A DNA stretch of 64,000 bases, from NCBI GenBank assembly GCA_017161305.1, contig CP031518.1:496001-560000 (forward strand). The letters are read 5' to 3'. Position numbers and translations under genes: made by a program. The stretch's first letter is position 1. Every line of letters begins with the position of its first letter. Under the pieces are notes generated by a model. The model was not told the origin of the DNA. It made no database searches and saw nothing but the letters and a program-made list of their open reading frames with translations. The DNA comes from Treponema ruminis (GTDB lineage Bacteria; Spirochaetota; Spirochaetia; Treponematales; Treponemataceae). This document shows, piece after piece, positions 1 to 8,688 of this stretch.

Positions 1-376
1 ACTTGACTGTAAGGGTGTCGTAGTCTGTCCAGCCTATGTCGAATTCGATTTTGCCAGGAGTGTCAAAGTAAAGGCCGGAGATTTTTTCGCCAAAAATGAC
101 GATGAAATTGTGGGCACCGTAAAGTGATGAGTCAGATTCGTTTCCGCCCGGCTTGTCTGAGCACCAGCTTGTGTAGTGGAAGCCCCGCTTGTTGATTCCG
201 CGGACATTTTCGCCGAGACCAAAAATCATGTCCTCTTTGGCCATTTTGTATTCAAAAGCGAAAGGCCAGTCTGATTTTACAGCTCCCTGGCTGAGAGAAT
301 TTGTGCTCAAAGAAAGGTCATTTACGACTGCGTCGGTCTGGATAATCGGATTACCGAATCTGAATTTATTAATCAT
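1..376 (-). CDS. Glycoside hydrolase family 31 alpha-glucosidase, N-terminal part (gene runs off the window)
   Basis: About 125 N-terminal residues of a reverse-strand gene that starts at 376 and continues beyond position 1. The segment FGLGENVRGINKRG, followed by LYGAHNF and GLYFDTPGKIEFDIG, is typical of the N-terminal beta-sandwich of GH31 enzymes, which release glucose or xylose from the non-reducing ends of oligosaccharides. The catalytic barrel lies outside the window, so substrate cannot be told. No signal peptide is visible, so a cytoplasmic enzyme working on imported sugars is likely. The ATG chosen is the only one before the conserved region that gives a usual N-terminus; its upstream region is AT-rich with no strong Shine-Dalgarno. 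Confidence 0.8.
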   Translation of the reverse strand, partial: MINKFRFGNPIIQTDAVVNDLSLSTNSLSQGAVKSDWPFAFEYKMAKEDMIFGLGENVRGINKRGFHYTSWCSDKPGGNESDSSLYGAHNFIVIFGEKISGLYFDTPGKIEFDIGWTDYDTLTVK

Positions 377-499
377 GATTAAAAGTATATTCCCTGAAAT
401 ATCAGAAAACTATAGTTAAAAGTAGCTATTATTATAAAAATAGTATTATTTTTGGCGCAATCTACTTCCTAGGGGCTTTCCAGCCTTCGCTCACGCTCA

Positions 500-530
500 T
501 TGCCGGAAAAGTTTCCAGCTTTTCCGGCAA
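500..530. repeat. 12-bp inverted repeat hairpin between GH31 gene and pepT
   Basis: TTGCCGGAAAAG (500-511) and CTTTTCCGGCAA (519-530) form a perfect 12-bp stem with a 7-base loop, embedded in a GC-richer stretch (460-555) between two reverse-strand genes. No T-run follows on either strand, so it is more like a REP-type hairpin or 3'-end stabiliser than a standard terminator. Confidence 0.6.
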
Positions 531-558
531 CTTCGGGCTTCCAATCCCGGCGCGGAAT

Positions 559-1800
559 TTACTTTTCAATCAGATTCACGAGCACGGTCATGGCTTTTTC
601 CATCTGCTCAAGGCTGGCCCACTCAGTGCGAGAGTGATAGTTGTGGCCGCCCGTGAAGATGTTTGGGCAGGGAATTCCCATTTCCGTGAGGCGAGAACCG
701 TCCGTGCCGCCCCTGATTGGCGTAAAGACCGGCTGGACTCCGGCTTTTTTGTAGGCTGCAACGAGATTTTCGATAACGTCCGGGCGATTTTTGAAACCGT
801 CCTTCATGTTGAGGTATTGCTGGGTGTGGCAGACTTCTGCCTTGCCGCCGAAAGAGGCCGCGCTTGCTTTTGCGAGAGTTTCCACAAGTGCCTTTCGCTT
901 TTCCATGCTTTCAGAATCAAAATCGCGCAGGAAGATTACGACTTTGGCGCTTTCGATTGAGCCTTCGATTGACATGGGGGCGTAAAATCCTTCGTAGCCG
1001 CTGGTCGTTTCCGGGGATTCGTGGCGTGGAAGATTTGTGACAAAATTGCTGGCCATCGTGATTGCGTTTACAAGGATTCCTCGGGCCGTGCCGGTGTGAA
1101 CTGAAACGCCTGTAAAAGTGACCTCTGACTTGAATGCGTTGAAGCACTCTGTCTCAAGCTCGCCGATGTGGCCCCCGTCAACGGTGTAGGCGTATTTTGA
1201 CTTAATCAGATTGAGGGGAACATTGTCCATGCCGTGGCCTGTTTCTTCGTCCGGGGAGAAGCAGACTTCGATTTGGCCGTGCTTAGCCTGGGGATTTTTT
1301 GAAAAATATTCGAGGGCAGTCATGATTTCAGCGACTCCAGCCTTGTCGTCGGCTCCCAGCAAAGTGGTTCCGTCGCTTGTGATGATTGTCTCCTGATTTC
1401 GGGCACTTTCTGCCAGGGCAAGGTCTTTTTGCGGGGAAAGAATGTCGCCTGATTTGAGGACAATATCTTCTCCGCCGTAATTTTTGTGAATCTGAGGCTT
1501 AACGTCCTTTCCGCTGACTTCCTCAACCGTGTCGATGTGGGCAAGCAGGCAGAAGGGCTCGATTTTTTCCAGCCCTTTAGAAGCAGTGAGACGGCCGTAA
1601 ACATAGCAGTGGTCCGTGACCTGAACGTCTTCAAGACCGAGTGATTTCAGTTCTGATTCGAGGATGCCAGCCAGGTCAAACTGATTTTTAGTAGAAGGCT
1701 GATTTCCCCTGCCAGCCGAATTAGAATCCGAAGTAGTCCAAACCTGAACATAGCGCAAAAAGCGCTCCAAGAGCGATGAGGTCAATTCATTTTTAATCAT
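559..1800 (-). CDS. pepT: Peptidase T (tripeptide aminopeptidase, M20B)
   Basis: A 413-residue zinc-dependent aminopeptidase that removes the N-terminal residue of tripeptides in the cytoplasm. It has the M20 metal site: AHIDT (His88, Asp90), GADDKAG, the catalytic PDEETGHG, and the C-terminal HNYHSRTEW segment. SVHTGTARG is the PepT signature in the dimerisation domain. Length matches the family (about 405-415). No Shine-Dalgarno precedes the ATG; instead TATACT ends seven bases upstream of it, so the mRNA may be leaderless. The next gene upstream on this strand, the antiporter, ends 64 bp away. Confidence 0.95.
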   Translation of the reverse strand: MIKNELTSSLLERFLRYVQVWTTSDSNSAGRGNQPSTKNQFDLAGILESELKSLGLEDVQVTDHCYVYGRLTASKGLEKIEPFCLLAHIDTVEEVSGKDVKPQIHKNYGGEDIVLKSGDILSPQKDLALAESARNQETIITSDGTTLLGADDKAGVAEIMTALEYFSKNPQAKHGQIEVCFSPDEETGHGMDNVPLNLIKSKYAYTVDGGHIGELETECFNAFKSEVTFTGVSVHTGTARGILVNAITMASNFVTNLPRHESPETTSGYEGFYAPMSIEGSIESAKVVIFLRDFDSESMEKRKALVETLAKASAASFGGKAEVCHTQQYLNMKDGFKNRPDVIENLVAAYKKAGVQPVFTPIRGGTDGSRLTEMGIPCPNIFTGGHNYHSRTEWASLEQMEKAMTVLVNLIEK

Positions 1801-1864
1801 GAGAAAAGTATAACAGAAAGTATGGAGCTTTTGGAAGAAAGGTGGACTGGGGAGCCTGAAGATA

Positions 1865-3967
1865 TTACATCTTCTTTGAATCTTTTAGAATTTCTACCAC
1901 TTTATCCGCATTTTTTGCCTGGAGCAGGGCATTCCGGACTTCTTCGTGCATGAGGGAGCCTGAGAAAGCCGCCATTGCCCGCATGAGGGGATTTGCACCT
2001 TCGACAGGAGAGACCAGCATGACTATGATTTTTGCCGGCTGACCGTCGAGGGAGCCGAAATCTACGCCGCTTTTTTTGATTCCGATGGCAACGCAGGTTT
2101 CGGTTACGCCCTTTGTCTTGGTGTGGGGGATTGCTATTCCCTTGCCGATTCCTGTGCTCATTGATTTTTCACGTTCCTTGAGGGCTGCCATGACCATTGC
2201 CCGGTTTTCGACATTGCCCGACTGGCTTAAAAGTGTGAGCATTTCTTCGAGAATTTCGTCCTTTGTATTGCCCTTGAGGTCACATGAAATGCAGTTTGCC
2301 TTCAAAAATCTTGTCAGCGAATTTGTGACCCGGTTTTCAGGGCAGGCAAAGCCGTATTGCAGGGTTTCTGTGTTTTTAAGGGCTGAGAGTGAGCGCATTG
2401 ATTTGTCGAGGCGAATCATGATTTCGTAAAGTTCGCCCTTGATGAAGCCCATGTCCTTTTCGTCGGTTTCTATGATGAGTTTTGTGCCCTCTTCGCGGAG
2501 TGAAATTGCCGTGTCGCTGCGTCGGGCCGTGCAGATTCCGTCGGTGATGTTCATCATCTGGACGTAGAAGCCTTCTGCCCGCAAGTCACGGTGCAGAATA
2601 TCCATGACCAGGTGTGTGAGTTCCTGATTGTTGAAGTCCCATTCGAAAATCTGGCTTTCTTCGTTTGCGATTTCTTTTCTGGTGCCGCGTCCCTTGATTG
2701 AGAGTGAAATGTTGAGGATTGGCGGAGAAACGAGGGTTGTTACAAGTGTCATCAAAATGACGACGCCAAACAAATCCTGATTTATGATTGGAAGTCCTGC
2801 CGCATCATGAGCCGTAAGACCGATTCCCGCGATAATCAAAGCGACTTCGCCTCGCGGAATCATGCCCGAACCGATGCGGAAACAGCCCTTGAGGTTGAAG
2901 CCCAGGCCCAGTGCCGGAAGTCCACAGCCTAAAAGCTTTGAAAGAACTGCGACCAGTGTGTAGATTCCGCCGCAAATCAGGACATTCTGGCTGAAAAGTT
3001 TGGTAACATCGACGCTCATGCCTGTGACTGCGAAGAAAATCGGTACGAAGAATTTGTAGAGGGAGTGAATTTTTTCCTGAATGACCGGGGCAATATCTGT
3101 GCCTGAAAGGGCCAGGCCTGTCGTATAGGCTCCGATAATCATGGCTATGTGTTCTTTTTCAAAAAATCCTGCCAGAAGGAAGGCAACGCCCAGGGCTGCA
3201 ATTGAAAAATCTGTTGCACCGCCGAAGCAGCGGACAAAGCGGGCAATTTTTTTGGAAAGAAGGATGAATGCGACTGTTGCAAGGAGCCAGATTCCGAATG
3301 CCTTGAGGGCGATGATTCCGATGTCGCCGCCGGAAAGGGCTTTGCCTGTTCCCAGGGCCGAGACGATTCCCATGACGACGGCGAGAAGGACGATTCCGAG
3401 TACGTCATCGAAAACTGCCGCCGCAAGAATTGTAACGCCTTCCGGAGAATCCATTTTCTTTTTGTCGCTCAAAATGCGGGCCGTGATTCCGACTGATGTG
3501 GCAGTGGACATGATTCCAAGGAAAAGGCATTTTACGTCAAAAAGGCCTGCACACTCGATTCCGAGAACCGGGAGAATGAAATAGGCACAGACTGCACCGA
3601 AGAAGAATGAAATAACGACTCCACCCAAACCGATGATTCCGCCTGAGACAGAATATTTGATGAAAAGTGAAAGGTCTGTTTCAAGGCCGGAAGCAAAAAG
3701 CAGGATAATGGAAGCAATCTGGGCGAATGCGTAAAGTTCCGGGGAAACGGCGCCTGCAAGCGAGTCTGTTATGCCGAAAAGTCCGTGGGGAAAGCCGGGA
3801 AGGGCTATTCCGCCGAGCGCGAAAGGTCCGATTAAAATGCCTGCGACAAGCTCGCCTAAAACAGAAGGAATTCCGACCCGGGCAGCCATCCTGCCGAAAA
3901 TGCGGGCCATAAAAATTATGATTGCAAGCTGAAAAACCAGCTCTGTGATGATTTCAGTAATATTCAT
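1865..3967 (-). CDS. Cation/proton antiporter (CPA2) fused to a PTS EIIA (fructose/nitrogen type) domain
   Basis: 700 residues. Residues about 1-400 are a hydrophobic CPA2 Na+(K+)/H+ exchanger domain with around a dozen membrane segments and the usual AAVFDDVLGIVLLA motif (the acidic pair is part of the ion path). Residues about 405-540 form a cytoplasmic linker of unknown fold. Residues about 545-695 are a type-2 PTS EIIA domain with the phospho-histidine motif GKGIAIPHTK (His615). The EIIA domain presumably links antiport to phosphotransfer state, but that is inference; PTS partners are not in this window. A good promoter (TTCACA, 17 bp, TATTAT) sits directly before the ATG. Confidence 0.9.
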   Translation of the reverse strand: MNITEIITELVFQLAIIIFMARIFGRMAARVGIPSVLGELVAGILIGPFALGGIALPGFPHGLFGITDSLAGAVSPELYAFAQIASIILLFASGLETDLSLFIKYSVSGGIIGLGGVVISFFFGAVCAYFILPVLGIECAGLFDVKCLFLGIMSTATSVGITARILSDKKKMDSPEGVTILAAAVFDDVLGIVLLAVVMGIVSALGTGKALSGGDIGIIALKAFGIWLLATVAFILLSKKIARFVRCFGGATDFSIAALGVAFLLAGFFEKEHIAMIIGAYTTGLALSGTDIAPVIQEKIHSLYKFFVPIFFAVTGMSVDVTKLFSQNVLICGGIYTLVAVLSKLLGCGLPALGLGFNLKGCFRIGSGMIPRGEVALIIAGIGLTAHDAAGLPIINQDLFGVVILMTLVTTLVSPPILNISLSIKGRGTRKEIANEESQIFEWDFNNQELTHLVMDILHRDLRAEGFYVQMMNITDGICTARRSDTAISLREEGTKLIIETDEKDMGFIKGELYEIMIRLDKSMRSLSALKNTETLQYGFACPENRVTNSLTRFLKANCISCDLKGNTKDEILEEMLTLLSQSGNVENRAMVMAALKEREKSMSTGIGKGIAIPHTKTKGVTETCVAIGIKKSGVDFGSLDGQPAKIIVMLVSPVEGANPLMRAMAAFSGSLMHEEVRNALLQAKNADKVVEILKDSKKM

Positions 3968-3975
3968 AGGCGAGT

Positions 3976-4004
3976 ATAATACTGTAAAATGAAATAAATG
4001 TGAA
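3976..4004 (-). promoter_or_regulatory. Promoter of the antiporter gene, possibly leaderless
   Basis: On the reverse strand TTCACA (4004-3999) and TATTAT (3981-3976) are 17 bp apart. The -10 box ends eight bases before the antiporter ATG, which puts the expected transcription start within about one base of the start codon. Confidence 0.55.
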
Positions 4005-4050
4005 TAATCTTGAATTATTCACTATTGTATGGAATATTTCGCGGTATTAT

Positions 4051-5055
4051 TTATATCTGCCACTTTTTTGCGGCTTCAAGGAGAATCGTGTCGCCTATCC
4101 GCAGATTATCGCAGAAAATCGTCTCAAAATCCGCCGTTACAATTTCCTTGCTTTCGGTCGTGCTGGTCTGAATCACAAAGCGGGTCTTGCTGCCAAGGAA
4201 TTCTTCGGACAAAATCCTTCCGCCGACCAAGATTACATCTGCCGGGACAAGATTCTGGTCAGATTTTAGGGAGCCCTGGGCAAGCTTGAACCATTCCGGC
4301 CGGATCATCAGTGTCTTGCCGTCTTTTTTGATGAAATTTGCCTTGCCGACAAAGTCCGCTACAAACTTATTTTTCGGCTCAAAGTAGATTTCTCGCGGGC
4401 TTCCTTCCTGCAAAAGCTTTCCTTCGTTGAGGACTGCGATTTTTGTGGAAAGGGAGAGGGCTTCTTCCTGGTCGTGGGTTACGTAAATGGTCGTGATTTT
4501 AAGCCTCTGCTGGATTTCCTTGAGCTCTTCACGGACTTTTGAGCGGAGTTTTGTGTCCAGGGAAGAAAGGGGCTCGTCCATCAGAAGAATCTTTGGTTTT
4601 AGGACAAGGGCCCGGGCAAGGGCAACCCTCTGCTGCTGGCCGCCTGAAAGCTCGTTGGGATAGCGTGAAAGCAGTTCTTCGATTCCAAGTGAAAGCGAAA
4701 TTTCTGATACCAGCTGATTTATTTCTGCCTTTGAGAGATTTTTCTGGAGTTTTAGGCCGTATGCTATGTTCTGAGCCACCGAAAGATGGGGAAAAAGTGC
4801 GTAATCCTGAAAGACCATGCCGACTTTGCGTTCGTTTACTTCGACACCAGCCTGATTTACGCCGTCAATAAGAATCTCGCCTGACTGGGGCTCTAAAAAT
4901 CCTGAGATAAGGCGGAGAAGGGTTGTCTTTCCGCAGCCGGACGGGCCCAGAATCGTAGTAAAGCTTCCTTCCTCGACTTTGAGGGAAATGTCGTTTACGG
5001 TAAGTGAATTTCCGAAGGAGAATGAGAGGTTTTTCAGTTCAAGCTTTGATTTCAT
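4051..5055 (-). CDS. Iron(III)-type ABC transporter ATP-binding protein
   Basis: 334 residues, the ATPase of the importer encoded by the upstream genes. It has Walker A GPSGCGKTT, the Q-loop region VFQDYALFPH, signature LSGGQQQR, Walker B ILLMDEP and the switch histidine YVTHDQEEA, then a C-terminal TOBE-like region (IRPEWFKL). This arrangement is that of FbpC/PotA/MalK-type ATPases. The start at 5055 is chosen because its ATGA overlaps the stop of the lipase gene, showing translational coupling; a longer frame reaching 5190 would have a basic, low-quality N-terminus wholly inside the lipase gene. Confidence 0.9.
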   Translation of the reverse strand: MKSKLELKNLSFSFGNSLTVNDISLKVEEGSFTTILGPSGCGKTTLLRLISGFLEPQSGEILIDGVNQAGVEVNERKVGMVFQDYALFPHLSVAQNIAYGLKLQKNLSKAEINQLVSEISLSLGIEELLSRYPNELSGGQQQRVALARALVLKPKILLMDEPLSSLDTKLRSKVREELKEIQQRLKITTIYVTHDQEEALSLSTKIAVLNEGKLLQEGSPREIYFEPKNKFVADFVGKANFIKKDGKTLMIRPEWFKLAQGSLKSDQNLVPADVILVGGRILSEEFLGSKTRFVIQTSTTESKEIVTADFETIFCDNLRIGDTILLEAAKKWQI

Positions 5056-5897
5056 TTCAAAAACTCCATGACTTTCGTAAGATTTTCCTGCATTGTCAGC
5101 CGGCCTATGTCGTAGACCCGCTGAAGCTCGTCGGGATTTTTTTCGGTGCGGCCGATTCCAAGTCCTTCTTGCGGGCAGATTACAAAGCATTTGCCGGCCG
5201 CTTCCTGTTCGAAAACATATTTTTTCTGGGAATTGTAAACTTCGTGGCGGTGAAGCATTGCCTCATAAATTTTAGGGTATTTTCTCAGGGAAAATTTAAT
5301 CAGTTTGAGGGCGGATGACGCTTTTTTAACGTATTCGCGCGGCTGGGTCAGAATCACGAGATTTTTTTCGTAGCCCAGGTCTTCAAAAGCCTTGAGGGGA
5401 ATTGAATCAGTCATGCCGCCGTCCAAAAGCTCGTAGCCGTCAATTTTTACCACATGGGAAGCAAGGGGCATACTGGCGCTGGCCCGCATCCAGGTTAAAT
5501 CATTTTCGTCGCAGGTAGCAAGTTCCTTGTAGACAGGTTTTCCCGTGCGGCAGTCCGAGGCGACGGCGTAAAATTTAAGGGGATTTGAGCGGTAAGTTTC
5601 ATAGTCAAAAAGGTCGAGTCGGTTGGGAAGCTCATTGTAGCAGAAATCAGCTCCGTAAAGGTCGCCGGTCAAAATGAGGGAGCGCAAAGAGCAGTAGCGC
5701 CAGTCGTGGGAAAATCTTTTGTTGTAGCGGATGGCCCGGCCAATCTGTCTGGATTTAAAATTGCAGCCGAAAGTTGCTCCCGCAGAAACTCCGATCGCAC
5801 CGTCAAAGTCAACTCCGTTTTCAAGCAAAACATCGCAGACGCCGGCAGTGAACATTCCCCGCATTGCTCCGCCTTCCATTACCAGACCTTTTTTCAT
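5052..5897 (-). CDS. Patatin-like phospholipase / acyl hydrolase
   Basis: 281 residues of the patatin family. The oxyanion motif GGAMRGMF, nucleophile elbow GVSAG (Ser38) and the dyad aspartate LLDGG (Asp159) are all present, so it should be catalytically active as a serine acyl hydrolase on phospholipid or other esters. No signal peptide is seen, so it is probably cytoplasmic, acting at the inner membrane face. It sits 4 bp after the permease gene and overlaps the ATPase gene by 4 bp, so it is co-translated with an iron-type ABC importer; why a lipase belongs there is not clear. Confidence 0.88.
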   Translation of the reverse strand: MKKGLVMEGGAMRGMFTAGVCDVLLENGVDFDGAIGVSAGATFGCNFKSRQIGRAIRYNKRFSHDWRYCSLRSLILTGDLYGADFCYNELPNRLDLFDYETYRSNPLKFYAVASDCRTGKPVYKELATCDENDLTWMRASASMPLASHVVKIDGYELLDGGMTDSIPLKAFEDLGYEKNLVILTQPREYVKKASSALKLIKFSLRKYPKIYEAMLHRHEVYNSQKKYVFEQEAAGKCFVICPQEGLGIGRTEKNPDELQRVYDIGRLTMQENLTKVMEFLK

Positions 5898-5901
5898 AAA
5901 A

Positions 5902-7542
5902 TCATCTGCTTCCCTTTATTTTGAATTTGATTACTGCCTTTCCGATAAGGAGCAGGCCAAAGGTCAGTGTCGTGAGAACTGTGGCCAGGGCAGCGGCTTT
6001 TCCCCATTCTCCCTGCTCTGCAAGGTTGAGGATCTTTATTGAAGCAAGCGGCGTTTTGAAAGAGACGAGGAAAATTACCGAACTGATTGTACCGACTCCG
6101 CGAACAAAATCATAGATGAAAGAAGAAAAAACTCCGCCCCTGCTCAAGGGGAGCAAAACCGTGCTGAGAACCTGGATTTTGTTGGCTCCCAGAGAGAGGG
6201 ATGCGTCGTCGAGGGTGCTTTTGATTTGCGAGAAGACCGTTGAAATGATTCTGTATGAAAAGGGCATGAAAGCCACGGTCATTGCGACGATTATCATGAA
6301 TGCTGATGCGTGGATGTGCAGGAGATTTGATGCAAGAGAAAGTGCCAGACCGAAAAGTGAGCCCGGAACAGCCGCCGGAATCTGAACGCAGATGTCGAGA
6401 TATTTTTTGCAGGGCAGGCTTGTGCGGTTAACGAAGAAAACCGAAAGGCTTGCAAGAAGGGTGCTGAAAATTGCGGCTATGAATGCGAAAGTGATTGAAT
6501 TGAAAAGCTCCCGGCTGTATTTTCCCATCATTTTGAAGTGACTGGTGGTGAAAGCGGTGTTGATTCCCCAGAGTTTTTGAAAGGCGCCGATTAAAATTGA
6601 AGCGAACTGGGATAGAATCAAAAGTGAAATAAAAGCGCAGAAAATGAAGAGAAAAATTCGGGTCACAAGAGAAGATTTTTTTTCCGGCAGGGCTGAAGAT
6701 TTTGAGCCGACCGTTGCGAATTTTGCATTCTGCCTTTTCATGAAGTGGTTCTGTGCGATAAAAAGGGCGACCGAGGGCAGCACGAGGATTATTCCGAGAA
6801 CGCAGCTTGTGCCCGCACTGACCCAGCCAGTCAGCTGAGTGTAAACTTCAACGGCAAGAACCCGGAAACGGCCCGCTACAATCATTGGGTTTCCGAAGTC
6901 GCTGAGGACTGAGACTGCAATAAAAAGGGCAGCCGAAAGGATTCCGTTTGCGCAGAGGGGAAGGGTGATTGTGAGGGCGATTTTGGCCTTTGATGCTCCC
7001 ATAGCCCTTGCCGCCTGCTCTAAGCTTGGAGGAACCCGTCTTAAAACCTGGGCGCAAATTAAATAGGCAATTGGGAAAAAGCATAAAACCTGGGCAATCA
7101 AAAGTCCCCGGAATCCGTAAAGGCTCACGTCGAGGCCCAAAAGTGTCTTTGTGAAAAATCCCTGGCGGCCGAAAAGCAGGATGAAGGAAAGACCGCCGAC
7201 GAAAGGTGGTGTCATCAGGTGGAGAATCGGAATAAAGCCGAAAAACTTTTTAAAAGGAATGTCAGCCTTGATGACGGCGTAGGCAAAAAGGTAGCCGACA
7301 AGAACTGAAAGCGTGGTTGAGCAGAGGCATTCAAGCAGGGTGTTGAGCATGGCTCCCCGCCAGACGCTTGAAGTGAAAACCGAAACAAAATCTTTTGTGC
7401 GTGGTGAAATTAAAACGCAGGCAAGCGGAAAAACAACAAAAGCCGTGAGCAGAAAAATCACGGCAAGGTAGAGTGCATTTATAGAAGAAAATTTGATTCG
7501 TGCAGGGGGCTTTCCCCCCGCTGGCTGCCGGTTATTTGACAT
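5902..7542 (-). CDS. Iron(III)-type ABC transporter permease (two fused modules)
   Basis: 546 residues with about twelve predicted membrane segments in two homologous halves, each with an EAA loop that docks the ATPase (EQAARAMGASKAKIA and DDASLSLGANKIQVL). Such two-module permeases are typical of the ferric iron (FbpB/SfuB) family and its relatives for thiamine and aminoethylphosphonate. The start overlaps the binding-protein gene by 11 bp. The cytosolic N-terminus (GGKPPARIKF) is encoded across a GGGGGG/CCCCC hairpin. Confidence 0.9.
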   Translation of the reverse strand: MSNNRQPAGGKPPARIKFSSINALYLAVIFLLTAFVVFPLACVLISPRTKDFVSVFTSSVWRGAMLNTLLECLCSTTLSVLVGYLFAYAVIKADIPFKKFFGFIPILHLMTPPFVGGLSFILLFGRQGFFTKTLLGLDVSLYGFRGLLIAQVLCFFPIAYLICAQVLRRVPPSLEQAARAMGASKAKIALTITLPLCANGILSAALFIAVSVLSDFGNPMIVAGRFRVLAVEVYTQLTGWVSAGTSCVLGIILVLPSVALFIAQNHFMKRQNAKFATVGSKSSALPEKKSSLVTRIFLFIFCAFISLLILSQFASILIGAFQKLWGINTAFTTSHFKMMGKYSRELFNSITFAFIAAIFSTLLASLSVFFVNRTSLPCKKYLDICVQIPAAVPGSLFGLALSLASNLLHIHASAFMIIVAMTVAFMPFSYRIISTVFSQIKSTLDDASLSLGANKIQVLSTVLLPLSRGGVFSSFIYDFVRGVGTISSVIFLVSFKTPLASIKILNLAEQGEWGKAAALATVLTTLTFGLLLIGKAVIKFKIKGSR

Positions 7543-8524
7543 CCTTAGCCCAAGTGTAAAGAACTTTTGCTTTTTCTGAAGCGGCTTTCTGAACGTCGTA
7601 GTCGATTAAATCGATGTCTGAAACCGAGATGCTTCCCTTGATGGCCTTTGCCTCTGGATTTACCGGAGCTGTGAAAGTGAACTCGCTCATGAGTTCCTGA
7701 GCCTCAATTGAAAGCATGAAATCTACGAATTTCTTTGCAGCAGAAAGATTTTTTGAATTCTTCATGATTGAAACGCAGTCAACGTCTCCTGCTGACTGAG
7801 GCGGTGCGATTGGCTGAACATTGAAGCCCTGTGCATTGTATTTTGCCAGTGCGTGGAGGTATGAAACACCAAGAGCATATTCGCCGGTTCCAAGGAGTTT
7901 TGCAGGAGCGCTTCCTGAATCCGGGAACTGACCGACGTTTTTTGTGAGGGCAAGAAGATATTCCCAGCCCTTTTCCTCTCCCAGTCGTTGCAGCTGGTTC
8001 TGAACGAAAATATAGCCTGTACTTGAAGCCGAAGGATTGTTCAAAATGATTTCGCCTTTGAAAGCCGGATTGAGCAAATCTTCCCATGTTTTTGGAAGAG
8101 GTATGTTCGGGAATTTTTCGGCAAAGCGCTTTGTGTTTACGCCGATTCCGAGTGTGAGTACGCAGAAGCCTGTCCATGTGTTGTCGCTGGCAACTGCATA
8201 AGAAGGAAGATTTTTTGCGAGCGGTGAAGTGTAGCTTTCGAGAGCACCTTCTTTGTCAGCCTGAATGTGGTAACTTGAAGCTCCGCCGAGAAGAATGTCA
8301 GCCTGCGGGTCATTTTTTTCAGTGATGACTCGGTTTACAAGTTCGCCTGTTGTTGCTCGAAGATAGCTGACTGGAATTCCTGTTTTATCTGTGAAAAGTT
8401 TTGTAAGGGCCTCTGTTTCTTCGTCGTGGATGATTGAGTAAACGCGAAGTTCCTGAGACTGATTGTTTGTGCAGCCGAGGAAAGAAAGTGCTGCGAGAAT
8501 TGAAAGAAGTGCAAATTTTTTCAT
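7532..8524 (-). CDS. Iron(III)-type ABC transporter substrate-binding lipoprotein
   Basis: 330 residues. A signal peptide ends in the lipobox LSFLGC, followed by a periplasmic-binding-protein fold beginning LRVYSIIHDEETEALTKLF, as in extracellular solute-binding proteins of the Fe3+/2-aminoethylphosphonate group. It would capture substrate at the membrane for the permease and ATPase downstream. Start 8524 is preferred over 8584 because GGAGG lies eight bases upstream and the signal peptide begins there. Ferric iron is the most likely substrate from the family, but specificity cannot be proved from sequence. Confidence 0.88.
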   Translation of the reverse strand: MKKFALLSILAALSFLGCTNNQSQELRVYSIIHDEETEALTKLFTDKTGIPVSYLRATTGELVNRVITEKNDPQADILLGGASSYHIQADKEGALESYTSPLAKNLPSYAVASDNTWTGFCVLTLGIGVNTKRFAEKFPNIPLPKTWEDLLNPAFKGEIILNNPSASSTGYIFVQNQLQRLGEEKGWEYLLALTKNVGQFPDSGSAPAKLLGTGEYALGVSYLHALAKYNAQGFNVQPIAPPQSAGDVDCVSIMKNSKNLSAAKKFVDFMLSIEAQELMSEFTFTAPVNPEAKAIKGSISVSDIDLIDYDVQKAASEKAKVLYTWAKDVK

Positions 8525-8545
8525 GCAAGTGCCTCCGATTTTTGT

Positions 8546-8558
8546 ATTACCTAGTAAT
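8546..8558. promoter_or_regulatory. Candidate operator upstream of the iron-type ABC operon
   Basis: ATTAC-CTA-GTAAT is a short inverted repeat 22 bp before the lipoprotein start. On the reverse strand TTGAAT, 17 bp, TAAATT lies just upstream and could be the promoter. The position suits a metal-responsive repressor, but the sequence is not a classical Fur box. Confidence 0.3.
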
Positions 8559-8688
8559 TTAGTATGAAAAGATTTTTTATTCAAGTGGGGTAAAGACTTG
8601 ATTGGCAGTTAATGGATGGCTCCCTGCCCTCTGTGAAGCGGTATTTTTTTCTCTTTAAAAATAAATTCATTTCCATTAAAATCAAATT

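Noticed and set aside
5056-5190. 45-codon N-terminal extension of the ABC ATPase
   Set aside because: It lies wholly within the lipase gene in another frame, and the ATGA overlap gives a normal start.
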